This document shows positions 9,383-17,928 of a DNA stretch of 64,000 nucleotides, piece by piece. The stretch's first letter is position 1. Every line of letters starts with the position of its first letter. The stretch spans positions 620,001 to 684,000 of the forward strand of contig JNJD01000006.1 in NCBI GenBank assembly GCA_000702685.1. The letters are read 5' to 3'. A program made the position numbers and the translations under genes. The notes beneath the pieces were generated by a model that did no database searches, was not told where the DNA came from, and saw only the letters and a list, made by a program, of their open reading frames with translations. The stretch is from Lachnospiraceae bacterium AC2028. Lineage in GTDB: Bacteria; Bacillota; Clostridia; Lachnospirales; Lachnospiraceae.

Positions 9383-10021
9383 TCACATCATACTTCCTAC
9401 CATACCGATGATCAGCAGCAGGATCATAAGCGCGATCCTGACACCGGTAACGATAAGTGCAGCTATGGTACAGGCGTGCATCTTCTTACCCTGCTTTTTG
9501 GTATTGGTAAGATCGACAAGAGCTATTATCAGTCCGACAAGGGGAATGATGAAGCTGAAAACAAGCGCCATTATGGGAAGCATATTTTCCGATGTCATAC
9601 GCATTCCGGGTCCCGAAAAAACGCCTGCGGCTCCGGTTGTTCTGTCCGGAGTTCCGGGCTCGGAAACCCTTATGGCAATCCCGAATGCCGCTTTTGAAAC
9701 ATAAACCCTGACCGCTTTTCCGTCACCGGGCACGCATACCGAACGGTACTCTGTCATGCCGTCGCAGGTTACCACCATGGTGTGATATCCGGGAGGGACA
9801 TCCTTGGCTACAGCCTCTCCGTTTCTTATGATAAAGCCCAGATTGCTCTCGGCAAGTTTGACCGCAATCTCATTGGGTGTCTGGCTCTCGTTGAATACCA
9901 TGAGATTATAGAAATCATCTCCGTTACCGCTTGGGGGGACGATCTCCTCATAGCCGCAGTACTCACATACTTTTTTACCGTCTTTGATCTTTAATGCTCC
10001 GCCGCAATTGGGACAATTCAT
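9383..10021 (-). CDS. Zinc-ribbon membrane protein
   Basis: Starts MNCPNCGGALKIKDGKKVC: a CxxC...CxxC zinc ribbon in the first 25 residues. A soluble beta-rich middle (about 35-115, PPGYHTMVVTCDGMTEYRS, resembling a PEGA-like fold) follows. The C-terminus has two membrane helices (about 148-170 and 183-208) with a basic loop between them, as in DUF4190-type proteins. No enzyme motif. 212 residues. Likely an inner-membrane protein with the ribbon in the cytoplasm; function unknown. Cotranscription with argS is possible (19-bp gap). Confidence 0.8.
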   Translation of the reverse strand: MNCPNCGGALKIKDGKKVCEYCGYEEIVPPSGNGDDFYNLMVFNESQTPNEIAVKLAESNLGFIIRNGEAVAKDVPPGYHTMVVTCDGMTEYRSVCVPGDGKAVRVYVSKAAFGIAIRVSEPGTPDRTTGAAGVFSGPGMRMTSENMLPIMALVFSFIIPLVGLIIALVDLTNTKKQGKKMHACTIAALIVTGVRIALMILLLIIGMVGSMM

Positions 10022-10069
10022 CTTTCGCTTTTCCTTTCATAAACGCAGGTGAAACGTACCAAATAATAA

Positions 10070-10786
10070 TTATACAATAAACGGGCCGTTCTCACAATTT
10101 CCGCACTTGCTACACGAAGAAGAAACTTTGGAATAAATGCAGCCGCAGTAATTCTGTCTGTAGAGATCGTATTCCTTCGACAGTTCTATCGATCTTAAAT
10201 ACCCGTTTCTTTTCTTGAAGTCCGAGGGAAGATATTTCATTCCCGTCTCTTCTTCAATCTTAAATCCGATGCGGTTTATTGCCTCACTGTCCTTGAGCGG
10301 CGACAGTGTAAGCGTTGTCGCAAAGAGATCGAATCCGCCCGCTTCAAGCGCAGCTTCCGCAGTCCTGCGCATCCGGAGTTCATAGCATTTGTGACACCTC
10401 GGACCTCTCTCGGGACAGTCCTCCATGCCCTTTGCCATGGCGGTAAAGCTTTCGGGATCATAGTCCGCATCGAGGATCTTTATCTCATACTTACCCTTCT
10501 TTTCGGAGTTGTAAGCATTTATGAGCCTGATCTGTTCTTCCTTCCTCTTAAGGTACTCCGCTTCTTCCCCGATATTCGGATTGTAATAATATACCGTGAT
10601 ATCGCATCTGTCACACAGTCTTTCGATGCAGGCGCTCGAACAGGGGGCGCAGCAAGAGTGAAGAAGGACAGTGAACAGGGGGACGGTTCCTCCGTTCACA
10701 AAGTGAACGTGGGAACCGTCCCCCTGTTCACCTCCACCTCCTTCGAGGATCTCTTCCATTAAGTTGTCATAGTTTATCTTATTCAT
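10070..10786 (-). CDS. queH: Epoxyqueuosine reductase QueH, carrying an in-frame repeat insertion
   Basis: Last step of queuosine synthesis: reduction of epoxyqueuosine in tRNA. Cysteine motifs of QueH are all present: HSCCAPCSS (about 43-51), GPRCHKCYELR, and a C-terminal NYCGCIYSK. Residues 19-39 (GEQGDGSHVHFVNGGTVPLFT) are unusual: they are encoded by a palindromic GGGGACGGTTC repeat that keeps the frame. Without them the N-terminus (MNKINYDNLMEEIL then LLHSCCAPC) looks like an ordinary QueH. The insertion lies before the first cysteine pair, where extra residues may be tolerated. Upstream purL ends in a terminator, so queH probably has its own promoter. Confidence 0.92.
   Translation of the reverse strand: MNKINYDNLMEEILEGGGGEQGDGSHVHFVNGGTVPLFTVLLHSCCAPCSSACIERLCDRCDITVYYYNPNIGEEAEYLKRKEEQIRLINAYNSEKKGKYEIKILDADYDPESFTAMAKGMEDCPERGPRCHKCYELRMRRTAEAALEAGGFDLFATTLTLSPLKDSEAINRIGFKIEEETGMKYLPSDFKKRNGYLRSIELSKEYDLYRQNYCGCIYSKVSSSCSKCGNCENGPFIV
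10671..10731. repeat. Palindromic repeat, copy 2, inside queH
   Basis: Arms 10671-10699 and 10703-10731 are inverted copies (27/29) around AAA. The arm shares GTGAAC and GGGGGACGGTTC with the copy after argS. Its span fits in the queH reading frame without a stop. Confidence 0.92.
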
Positions 10787-10791
10787 AATAC

Positions 10792-10821
10792 AAAAACGGA
10801 CCGACCCGTAAGCCGGTCCGT
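10792..10821 (-). terminator. Terminator of purL
   Basis: On the minus strand ACGGACCGG and a matching GGTCCGT form a stem followed by TTTTT, 13 bases after the purL stop. Confidence 0.88.
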
Positions 10822-10833
10822 TTGAAACATAAC

Positions 10834-13800
10834 TTATCTGAAGTACTTTACACCGGATTCGAAGATCTTAAGATCCTGCTCTCCGTAAATGTTGATGGCA
10901 ACTCCGTTTCCGATACGCTCCGAGTGGCACATCTTTCCGAGTACTCTTCCGTCGGGTGATGTGATACCTTCGATGCATCTGAAGGAACCGTTGATGTTGT
11001 AGTACTCATCCATCGAAGTGTTTCCGTCGGGATCCGAGTAAACCGTTGCGATCTGTCCGTTCCTAAACAGATCGTCGAGAACGTTCTCGGGAGCGATGAA
11101 ACGGCCCTCTCCGTGTGATGCAGGGTTAGCATATACATTACCGAGTCCGGCCTCCTGCAGCCAGGGGCTCTTGTCGGATACAACCTTGATGTAAGCCATC
11201 TTGGAGATATGTCTGCCGATCGTATTGAATGTAAGTGTAGGTGACTCTGCGGTCTGTCCGGTTATCTTGCCGTTAGGTACAAGTCCGAGCTTGATAATAG
11301 CCTGGAATCCGTTACAGATACCGAGGACAAGTCCGTCCCTCTTATCGAGCATTTCCTCAACAGCTTCCTTGATGGATGCGTTTCTGAATGCGGTAGCGAA
11401 GAACTTGGCGGAACCGTCGGGCTCATCACCTGCGGAGAATCCGCCGGGGAACATTATCATCTGAGCCTGTGAGATCGCCTTCTTAAATTCGGCAACGGAC
11501 TCTCTGATATCCTCTGCGGTAAGATTTCTGAAGATCCTGATATCCGCATTTGCGCCGGCTCTTTCGAATGCCTTGGCGGAATCGTACTCACAGTTTGTTC
11601 CGGGGAATACAGGGATAAATACGGTGGGCTTTGCAACCTTATTCTTACATACGTATACTTCCGGTGCCTTGTACTCGGGGATATCTACCTTATCCTTCTC
11701 ATCCGTCGATACGGAGTGGAATACACTTTCAAGAGTTCCGGTCCACGCTTTCTTAAGGTCATCGTATGAAACCTTTGCATCCGCATATTCGAAGCCGGAA
11801 GAAATAACCTCACCGACAACTTCGAATTCATCGGCATTAAGAAGTGCGCTTACAGCGGATACCTTATCTGCGGGAATCTCGGCTACGATATTACCGAGAC
11901 CGTTTCCGAATACATCCTTTTCGGATACGGTGCTCTCGATCTTTGCTCCGAGTCCGCAGCCCATACCCATCTTGGCCACAGCTGCAGCAAGGCCCTTGGA
12001 ATCAAGCGCATACGCACTGACAACGGCCTTTTCGGAGATGAGCTTATAAACCGCATCGTAAAGCTTAAGAACCTGTGCATATTCGGGCTTGAAGTCCTTA
12101 TCCTTTTTGATCTTAAAGAGAACAAGCTTATTGCCCGCAGCTTTAAGCTCGGGAGTGATGACTGTCTTAAGGCTGGAAATATCAACAGCAAATGACACGA
12201 GTGTCGGAGGAACATCGATGTCTCCGAATGTTCCGGACATTGAGTCCTTACCGCCGATGGAAGGAAGTCCGTATCCGATCTGAGCATCGAACGATCCGAG
12301 GAGTGCTGCGAAAGGCTGGCTCCAGCGGGTCGGTCTTTCATCCATTCTTCTGAAGTATTCCTGGAAGGTAAGTCTTACCTTGCTGACATCACCGCCGTTT
12401 GCGGCAATACGGGCAAGTGACTCGGTGACCGCATAGATTGCTCCGTGATAAGGTGACCAGCTTGAAAGGAATGGATCGAAGCCGTAACTCATCATGGTAA
12501 CGGTATCGGTCTTACCCTCAAGTACGGGAAGTTTGGCGATCATTGCCTGCTCTTCCGTAAGCTGGTATTTACCGCCGTAAGGCATTACTACGGAGCCTGC
12601 TCCGATGGATGAGTCGAACATCTCGACAAGCCCCTTCTGAGAGCACTCATTAAGATCGGAAAGAGTATCGGTAAGAGCCTTGGCATAATCCTTATTCTTA
12701 ACATCCTCGGCAACGTTATCGAGAGCATATTTGTCAAAATATGAATCAGCCGAAGGAGATTCAACCTCTACCTGAGTCTCCTGGTGAGCTCCGTTGGTAT
12801 CAAGGAAGGCTCTTGCGATGTTGACCACATCCTTGCCTCTCCACTGAAGGCGGAGTCTGGGCTCTTCGGTAACAACAGCTACCTCAACGGCTTCGAGATT
12901 TTCCTCTGCCGCATATCCCAGGAATTCCTTAACATCCTTAGGTGCTACGACAACCGCCATTCTCTCCTGGGATTCGGAGATGGCAAGCTCGGTTCCGTCA
13001 AGACCCGCATACTTCTTGGGAACCTTATCCATATTTACGATAAGACCGTCTGCAAGTTCTCCGATGGCAACGCTGACACCGCCCGCACCGAAGTCATTAC
13101 ACTTCTTGATGAGCTTCGTTACCTCGGGACGTCTGAAGAGTCTCTGTATCTTTCTTTCGGTGGGTGCATTACCCTTCTGGACTTCGGCTCCGCAGGTATC
13201 GATCGACTTTACGTTATGAGCCTTGGATGAACCTGTAGCTCCGCCGATTCCGTCACGTCCGGTTCTTCCGCCGAGAAGAATGATGATATCTCCGGGATCG
13301 GAATTTTCCCTGATAACATTCTTTCTGGGAGCGGCACCCATGACGGCACCGATCTCCATACGCTTTGCAACATAATCGGGATGATATATTTCCTTGACAT
13401 ATCCTGTAGCAAGACCGATCTGGTTACCGTAGGATGAATATCCGCTTGCTGCGGTTCTTACAAGCTTCTTCTGGGGAAGCTTTCCGGGAAGAGTCTCGGA
13501 TACGGGCTTTGTGGGATCGGCGGCACCGGTCACACGCATTGCCTGATAAACATATCCTCTTCCCGAAAGGGGATCTCTGATAGCTCCGCCGAGACATGTA
13601 GCTGCGCCTCCGAAAGGCTCGATCTCGGTGGGATGGTTATGGGTCTCGTTCTTGAAGAATACGAGCCACTCTTCGGTCTCTTTCTTACCGTCCTTCTCGA
13701 TCTCAACGGGAACTACGATGGAGCATGCGTTGATCTCGTCGGACTTCTCTTCGTCCTCGAGCTTGCCTTCTTTTCTGAGGCGCTTTGCTGCGATCGTTCC

Positions 13801-14628
13801 GAGATCCATGAGGCAGGAGAACTTGTCGGGACGGTCTGCGAAGAGATCCTTTCTGGTATTCATATACTCTTCGAAGGACTTCTCGAAAGCAGCCTTGTAT
13901 GCACCGTCGTCAAACTTAACTCCGGTAAGCTCTGTGGAGAAAGTGGTGTGACGGCAGTGATCCGACCAGTATGTATCGAGAACCCTGATCTCCGTGACGG
14001 TTGGATCGCGGTGTTCTTCATTCCTGAAATAGTTCTGGATATGAAGGAAATCCTTGAAGGTCATCGCAAGTCCGAGAGAATCATAGAGCTTCTTAAGCTC
14101 ATCCTCGGGGCTGTCCGCAAATCCGTCAAAGGTCTTGACATCACCGGGCTCGGGATAATTAACGACAAGAGTGTCAGGCTTATCCATTCCGGCTTCCCTG
14201 GAATCAACGGGGTTGATGAGATATCCCTTGATACGGTTAAACTCATCATCGGTGATATCTCCGATAACAGCATATGCCACAGCGGTACGGATAATGGGAT
14301 CTTCGTTCTCATTGAGGAATTTGATGCACTGAACGGCAGAATCCGCTCTCTGGTCAAACTGTCCGGGAAGGAATTCTACGGAAAAAACTCTTGTTCCTTC
14401 GGGAAGAGGAAGTGTCTCCTGATAGATATCATCTACGGGAGGCTCCGAAAAAACAGTCTTGCATGCGGTCTCGAATGTCGCATCGGAAATATTCTCGGAA
14501 TCGTATCTGATGAACACTCTCATGTCATCGATCTTTATGCCGAGGAAATTCCTGACATCATGTCTTAAGTGCTTAGCCTGCACCGCATAAGGTTTTTTCT
14601 TTTCTACATAGACTCTTCTGACGCTCAT
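10834..14628 (-). CDS. purL: Phosphoribosylformylglycinamidine synthase, single-chain PurL with glutaminase
   Basis: Catalyses the ATP- and glutamine-dependent conversion of FGAR to FGAM in purine synthesis. At 1264 residues it is the fused large form. The synthase part contains the N-terminal DTYWSDHCRHTTF and the FKNETHNHPTEIEPFGGAATC signature (about 325-345). The C-terminal class I glutaminase (about 1005-1264) has FPGTNCE, MIMFPGGFSAGDE, the nucleophile cysteine in GICNGFQ and a HGEGRF histidine. Clostridia often use this one-piece enzyme instead of PurS/PurL/PurQ. It is monocistronic here and lies 10 kb from purE-M-N-D; a terminator follows, and the upstream TetR gene also ends in one. 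Confidence 0.97.
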   Translation of the reverse strand: MSVRRVYVEKKKPYAVQAKHLRHDVRNFLGIKIDDMRVFIRYDSENISDATFETACKTVFSEPPVDDIYQETLPLPEGTRVFSVEFLPGQFDQRADSAVQCIKFLNENEDPIIRTAVAYAVIGDITDDEFNRIKGYLINPVDSREAGMDKPDTLVVNYPEPGDVKTFDGFADSPEDELKKLYDSLGLAMTFKDFLHIQNYFRNEEHRDPTVTEIRVLDTYWSDHCRHTTFSTELTGVKFDDGAYKAAFEKSFEEYMNTRKDLFADRPDKFSCLMDLGTIAAKRLRKEGKLEDEEKSDEINACSIVVPVEIEKDGKKETEEWLVFFKNETHNHPTEIEPFGGAATCLGGAIRDPLSGRGYVYQAMRVTGAADPTKPVSETLPGKLPQKKLVRTAASGYSSYGNQIGLATGYVKEIYHPDYVAKRMEIGAVMGAAPRKNVIRENSDPGDIIILLGGRTGRDGIGGATGSSKAHNVKSIDTCGAEVQKGNAPTERKIQRLFRRPEVTKLIKKCNDFGAGGVSVAIGELADGLIVNMDKVPKKYAGLDGTELAISESQERMAVVVAPKDVKEFLGYAAEENLEAVEVAVVTEEPRLRLQWRGKDVVNIARAFLDTNGAHQETQVEVESPSADSYFDKYALDNVAEDVKNKDYAKALTDTLSDLNECSQKGLVEMFDSSIGAGSVVMPYGGKYQLTEEQAMIAKLPVLEGKTDTVTMMSYGFDPFLSSWSPYHGAIYAVTESLARIAANGGDVSKVRLTFQEYFRRMDERPTRWSQPFAALLGSFDAQIGYGLPSIGGKDSMSGTFGDIDVPPTLVSFAVDISSLKTVITPELKAAGNKLVLFKIKKDKDFKPEYAQVLKLYDAVYKLISEKAVVSAYALDSKGLAAAVAKMGMGCGLGAKIESTVSEKDVFGNGLGNIVAEIPADKVSAVSALLNADEFEVVGEVISSGFEYADAKVSYDDLKKAWTGTLESVFHSVSTDEKDKVDIPEYKAPEVYVCKNKVAKPTVFIPVFPGTNCEYDSAKAFERAGANADIRIFRNLTAEDIRESVAEFKKAISQAQMIMFPGGFSAGDEPDGSAKFFATAFRNASIKEAVEEMLDKRDGLVLGICNGFQAIIKLGLVPNGKITGQTAESPTLTFNTIGRHISKMAYIKVVSDKSPWLQEAGLGNVYANPASHGEGRFIAPENVLDDLFRNGQIATVYSDPDGNTSMDEYYNINGSFRCIEGITSPDGRVLGKMCHSERIGNGVAINIYGEQDLKIFESGVKYFR

Positions 14629-14647
14629 TTATCTGCCCTTCTTTCTT

Positions 14648-14687
14648 AAAAAAGGCCTCAGAAAAAGTGATCACCCCTTCTGAAGCC
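14648..14687 (-). terminator. Terminator of the TetR-family gene
   Basis: Minus-strand stem GGCTTCAGAA / TTCTGAGGCC with a 14-base loop, followed by six T. It separates the regulator from purL. Confidence 0.82.
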
Positions 14688-14712
14688 CCTTTACTATTAC
14701 TTTATTGTAAGA

Positions 14713-15294
14713 TCATGCATCGACTCCGAGTGACTGTAAGATATAAAGGATCTGTCTGTCAAAGGAATCCGGTGATACTCCGATAGTTCCGGATGTAACC
14801 TTAAGTCCCTCGATGAGATATACGATGTTGAATGCTGCGGTAAGAGGATCATCGCAGACAAACTCTCCGCTCTCAACACCGATCTCGATAAGTTTGCCGA
14901 TCATCTTGACATTGCTGTCAAATTTCTTCTTATAGACATTATCGCTCTTAGCGGGTCTTGCATCAAAATAGAATTCAAAATATGCCCTGTTCAGATTGCC
15001 TTTCTTTCTGAAAAGGTCCTTTTTCTCCTCCTGAAGGAAAAGAAGAAGGATATCTGCAGCAGTTGCATCATCGCTGATAAGGGAAGTGAAATCTTCTCCC
15101 GCAGCAGCCTGGGATTTCATCACGTCGACAAAAAGCTCCGAGGTGCTCTCATAATAGAGATACAGTCCGCCTCTGGAAATATCGCAGGCATCGACAATGT
15201 CCTTCATGGTAACGTTCTTGTATCCCATCTCGGAGAATACCTTAGCCGCTACATCGATAATGTACTGCTTTTTCTGAATTGATTTGTCACCCAT
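14713..15294 (-). CDS. TetR/AcrR-family transcriptional regulator
   Basis: N-terminal helix-turn-helix of TetR type: KKQYIIDVAAKVFSEMGYKNVTMKDIVDACDISRGGLYLYY (about residues 8-50; the string is split across helices 1-3). The remaining ligand-binding domain is helical and not recognisable. 193 residues is typical. No efflux or metabolic gene is adjacent in the same or divergent orientation: purL follows after a terminator and a DUF6508-like gene lies upstream. The target is therefore unknown; regulation of itself or a distant gene is likely. Confidence 0.92.
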   Translation of the reverse strand: MGDKSIQKKQYIIDVAAKVFSEMGYKNVTMKDIVDACDISRGGLYLYYESTSELFVDVMKSQAAAGEDFTSLISDDATAADILLLFLQEEKKDLFRKKGNLNRAYFEFYFDARPAKSDNVYKKKFDSNVKMIGKLIEIGVESGEFVCDDPLTAAFNIVYLIEGLKVTSGTIGVSPDSFDRQILYILQSLGVDA

Positions 15295-15346
15295 CTTAAA
15301 TCTCCCGATAGAATGCGATAAAAGCTCGCAATATTTTCAGTGCTCT

Positions 15347-15805
15347 TCAGTCCCAGAATTCAACTATTTCCTGCATTCTGCTGACCGTAAGATAGAAGAT
15401 CTGCTCGGTTATGCCTTCACTCCAAAGTGCGGATCTTGTACGGCCGCCGAGAACATATTTACTGAGTATTCCGCAGAGAACATCCCATTCCTTCCAGGTT
15501 GCTCCTACAATGAGCCTGCGCTCCTGTTCATGGGTCTTGATGGCTTTTCTGGAATAAACATAAGGATAATTGCGGTCCATCAGTCCGGACACATTGCAGG
15601 CTTTTATGAAGCCCATCAACTCCGCAGAATAAACCGGAAATGAAATGCTCGAATCGCTTACTCCGTTATCGGAATAACTGCTGACCACAGCCTTTTCCGT
15701 TGCCTGACCGAGCCAGGGCAGATAGGGAGTCAAGGGACTTATCTTCATTTTGTAATCCTGCGCAAGAGCTCGCAGATATTCCGGTGAATCAGTCACATTT
15801 CCCAT
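15347..15805 (-). CDS. DUF6508-like protein
   Basis: A 152-residue protein with aromatic-rich segments: SPLTPYLPWLGQA, FPVYSAELMGFIKACNVSGLMDRNYPYVY and RLIVGATWKEWDVLCGILSKYVLGG. This arrangement resembles small soluble proteins annotated as DUF6508 that occur scattered in Clostridia. No catalytic motif is evident. A good promoter lies 55-85 bp upstream, so it is expressed as a single gene. Function unknown. Confidence 0.6.
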   Translation of the reverse strand: MGNVTDSPEYLRALAQDYKMKISPLTPYLPWLGQATEKAVVSSYSDNGVSDSSISFPVYSAELMGFIKACNVSGLMDRNYPYVYSRKAIKTHEQERRLIVGATWKEWDVLCGILSKYVLGGRTRSALWSEGITEQIFYLTVSRMQEIVEFWD

Positions 15806-15859
15806 ATTTTCATTCCCAATGATCCATAAGCCCCTTAAGGGGCAGACACTTAATATCTT

Positions 15860-15889
15860 AACATATTTTTAATATGATACAAGTGTCAA
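15860..15889 (-). promoter_or_regulatory. Sigma-A type promoter for the DUF6508-like gene
   Basis: Minus strand TTGACA (15889-15884), 18-base spacer, TATGTT (15865-15860), 55 bases before the start codon. A GCCCCTTAAGGGGC palindrome lies between promoter and gene. Confidence 0.6.
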
Positions 15890-15928
15890 TAATCAAAAAA
15901 ATCGTATTTTTTAGGCATTTTAAAGCCA

Positions 15929-16297
15929 TCAGACGTCCTCCCTGTCGGTTCCGGATTCCCCGCCCTCTCCGCGTATCCTGGAAATGGTCTTAACGTCTCC
16001 GTCAGCGATGTCGAGAAGTGTCTCCAGACTCTGTATGAAGAGCCTTTCCCTGTGCCATCTGTTGTTCTCTTCCCTGTCCATATAGGCCTTGAAGTGATCG
16101 ACCTGCCATGCGATGCAATCGGAGATCGATATCCCTTCGGGTTCAAACTTTCCGAGGAGCCGGCCGTTTACACACCAGTAATACAGCTCTGCCAGGACAC
16201 CTTCGCATGAAGCTATCCTTGACCACAGCTCTTCGCTGCCTCCCAGAGAAACAATGTATTCATGAAGTTTTTCAAGATCGCTCTGTGGAATATTCAT
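15929..16297 (-). CDS. Hypothetical protein in glycosyltransferase operon
   Basis: About 122 residues from the start at 16297 (MNIPQSDLEKLHEYIVSLGG). The previous gene's TGA lies one base upstream of this ATG, so translation is coupled. The longer frame from 16333 would overlap the glycosyltransferase and has no ribosome site. Sequence is helical with many tryptophans (ELYYWCVNGRLLG, WHRERLFIQSLETLL) and an acidic disordered end. I do not recognise a family. Position suggests an accessory role to the GT2 enzyme or its product. Confidence 0.6.
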   Translation of the reverse strand: MNIPQSDLEKLHEYIVSLGGSEELWSRIASCEGVLAELYYWCVNGRLLGKFEPEGISISDCIAWQVDHFKAYMDREENNRWHRERLFIQSLETLLDIADGDVKTISRIRGEGGESGTDREDV

Positions 16298-16298
16298 A

Positions 16299-17252
16299 TC
16301 ATTTTCCGGAAGAGGGTTTGATGTCCTCATCACCGTTCTTGATGGTATCTATTATGAACGGAGGTCTGTTTCTGGAAGCATCCAGAGCCCTCCATATATA
16401 CTCCCCGATGATCCCGATCATAGTCATGATCATTCCGAATCCGAGAAGCACAATGCACATAAGCGATGACCATCCGGCGATCGGAGTGCCTACGGTGAAG
16501 TACTCTACGAGAACCGATATGAAGATAAAAAGAGAAAAGATGTCGAATAAAAATCCCGCATACATCATCATTCTCAGGGGAGCATAGGAGAAGCTGAGGA
16601 TCGAATCCATGACAAGCTTGACCTTCTTGGCCATGGTCCATCTTCCCTTGCCCTTCTCACGCTCCAGTCTGTCGAAGTAGATGATATCAGTCTGAAATCC
16701 CAGCCACATTACCTGAAGAGTAAGGGAGGAATTCTTTTCATTTAACTTTATGAGTTCATTTATGGCTTTTCTTCCGACAAGATAGCAGTCGCATCCGCCC
16801 TCCGGCATGTTCTTATTGACCATCTTGCGGATCATCCTGTAATACAGTCCGGCAAAGCAGACATAAATGGGATTATCCTTCCTCGTCCTTCTTGCCGCGA
16901 GAACTATCTCATTGCCCTTTTTCCAGCTTTCGTACATCTGAAGGATAAGCGAGGAATCCTCCTGAAGATCGGCCTGTTTGGTGACCGCACAATCGCCCGT
17001 ACAAACGGAAAGGCCCGCAAAGATCGCAGCATGCTCACCGAAATTCCGGGACAGCTTTACGCACCTTACGTTCCTGTCTTCGAGGCGGATCTCGTTCATT
17101 ATCTTCCAGGAATCATCGCCCGAACCGTCATCCACAAATACTATCTCGTATTCCCCGACGGTTCCGAGAACCTTAAGCTTAAGATCTTCATAGAGATCCC
17201 TGAGGGTATCCGAATTGTAATAGACGGGTATTACTATGGAAATCTTGCTCAC
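16299..17252 (-). CDS. GT2 family glycosyltransferase, membrane-anchored (GtrB/DPM1-like)
   Basis: The N-terminal GT-A domain begins ISIVIPVYYNSDTLRDLY and has the nucleotide-binding VDDGSGDDSW (about 40-49) and the QADLQEDSS segment (QADLQ acidic motif, near 95). Two C-terminal membrane helices (about 230-255 and 265-290) match the GtrB/ArnC/polyprenyl-phosphate sugar synthase subgroup, which loads a sugar onto undecaprenyl phosphate at the inner membrane face. 317 residues is standard. Its start overlaps the end of the upstream ketoisomerase-like gene by 4 bp (ATGA), and the next gene follows one base after its stop. The sugar is unknown; the partner cupin suggests a modified deoxysugar. 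Confidence 0.9.
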   Translation of the reverse strand: MSKISIVIPVYYNSDTLRDLYEDLKLKVLGTVGEYEIVFVDDGSGDDSWKIMNEIRLEDRNVRCVKLSRNFGEHAAIFAGLSVCTGDCAVTKQADLQEDSSLILQMYESWKKGNEIVLAARRTRKDNPIYVCFAGLYYRMIRKMVNKNMPEGGCDCYLVGRKAINELIKLNEKNSSLTLQVMWLGFQTDIIYFDRLEREKGKGRWTMAKKVKLVMDSILSFSYAPLRMMMYAGFLFDIFSLFIFISVLVEYFTVGTPIAGWSSLMCIVLLGFGMIMTMIGIIGEYIWRALDASRNRPPFIIDTIKNGDEDIKPSSGK

Positions 17253-17671
17253 TGTGCGGACTCCTTTATCAATTCCTTATACTCATCGAGATTTCTGATG
17301 TATTCCGTCTCGTCATAATGAGTGCTTGCGAGGCACAAAAGTACGGAATCCGGACTGAAATCATACATTTCCTTCCAGACCATATTGGGCAGATAGATGC
17401 CGGTCTTGGGCCTGTTCAGGATATAGATTATCTCATTGCCTTCTCCGTCAAGCACCTTGACCTTGCTGGATCCGGCAACGTTAATAAGCACAAACTCGGA
17501 GATACGGTTTGCATGGCATCCTCTGATCACATCGGGATCGGAACCGTATATATAAAAGACTCTTTTGATATCAAAGGGAATATCCGTGCCGCATTCCGCG
17601 ATGACCAGATTTCCTCTCTCGTCTCCCCTCTCGGGAAGCTCAAGCATTCTTACCTTATCGATATTATTCAT
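17249..17671 (-). CDS. WxcM/FdtA-type cupin, sugar 3,4-ketoisomerase-like
   Basis: A 140-residue single-domain cupin. RVFYIYGSDPDVIRGCHANR (about 35-54) and FVLINVAGSSKVKVLDGEG are the WxcM/FdtA pattern, in which the histidine in GxHA(N/H) is catalytic. These enzymes isomerise dTDP-4-keto-6-deoxyglucose at C3/C4. Start 17671 has GGAGG six bases upstream; an earlier in-frame codon lies before that site. No dTDP-sugar genes are near, so the substrate must come from elsewhere. It is the first gene of a three-gene operon with the GT2 enzyme. Confidence 0.8.
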   Translation of the reverse strand: MNNIDKVRMLELPERGDERGNLVIAECGTDIPFDIKRVFYIYGSDPDVIRGCHANRISEFVLINVAGSSKVKVLDGEGNEIIYILNRPKTGIYLPNMVWKEMYDFSPDSVLLCLASTHYDETEYIRNLDEYKELIKESAQ

Positions 17672-17746
17672 ACAGTACCTCCGCAAACATAAGGATTATA
17701 ACACATACTACATAAAATTCTCAAAGCGCGGGCGGCATTGGGAAAT

Positions 17747-17777
17747 AAAAAAGACGCCTTCATACCGAAGACGTCTT
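17747..17777 (-). terminator. Terminator of tRNA-Trp
   Basis: Minus-strand stem GAAGACGTCTTC-type arms (AAGACG/CGTCTT with an inner CTTC/GAAG) ending in TTTTTT, 9 bases after the tRNA. Confidence 0.85.
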
Positions 17778-17785
17778 CATACCAG

Positions 17786-17856
17786 CAGGGGAAGAGAGGA
17801 TCGAACTCCCATTAACGGTTTTGGAGACCGCCGCACTACCATTGTACTATTCCCCT
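17786..17856 (-). tRNA. tRNA-Trp(CCA)
   Basis: Acceptor AGGGGAA/TTCCCCT, discriminator G, anticodon stem GCGGT/ACCGT with loop CTCCAAA, anticodon CCA. Single gene with its own terminator. Confidence 0.95.
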
Positions 17857-17928
17857 ATGGTCCATAAAGCGACCGACCCACGTATTATACAACAACGTTA
17901 TAAGCGTGGCAAGAAAAAAATAAATCGC

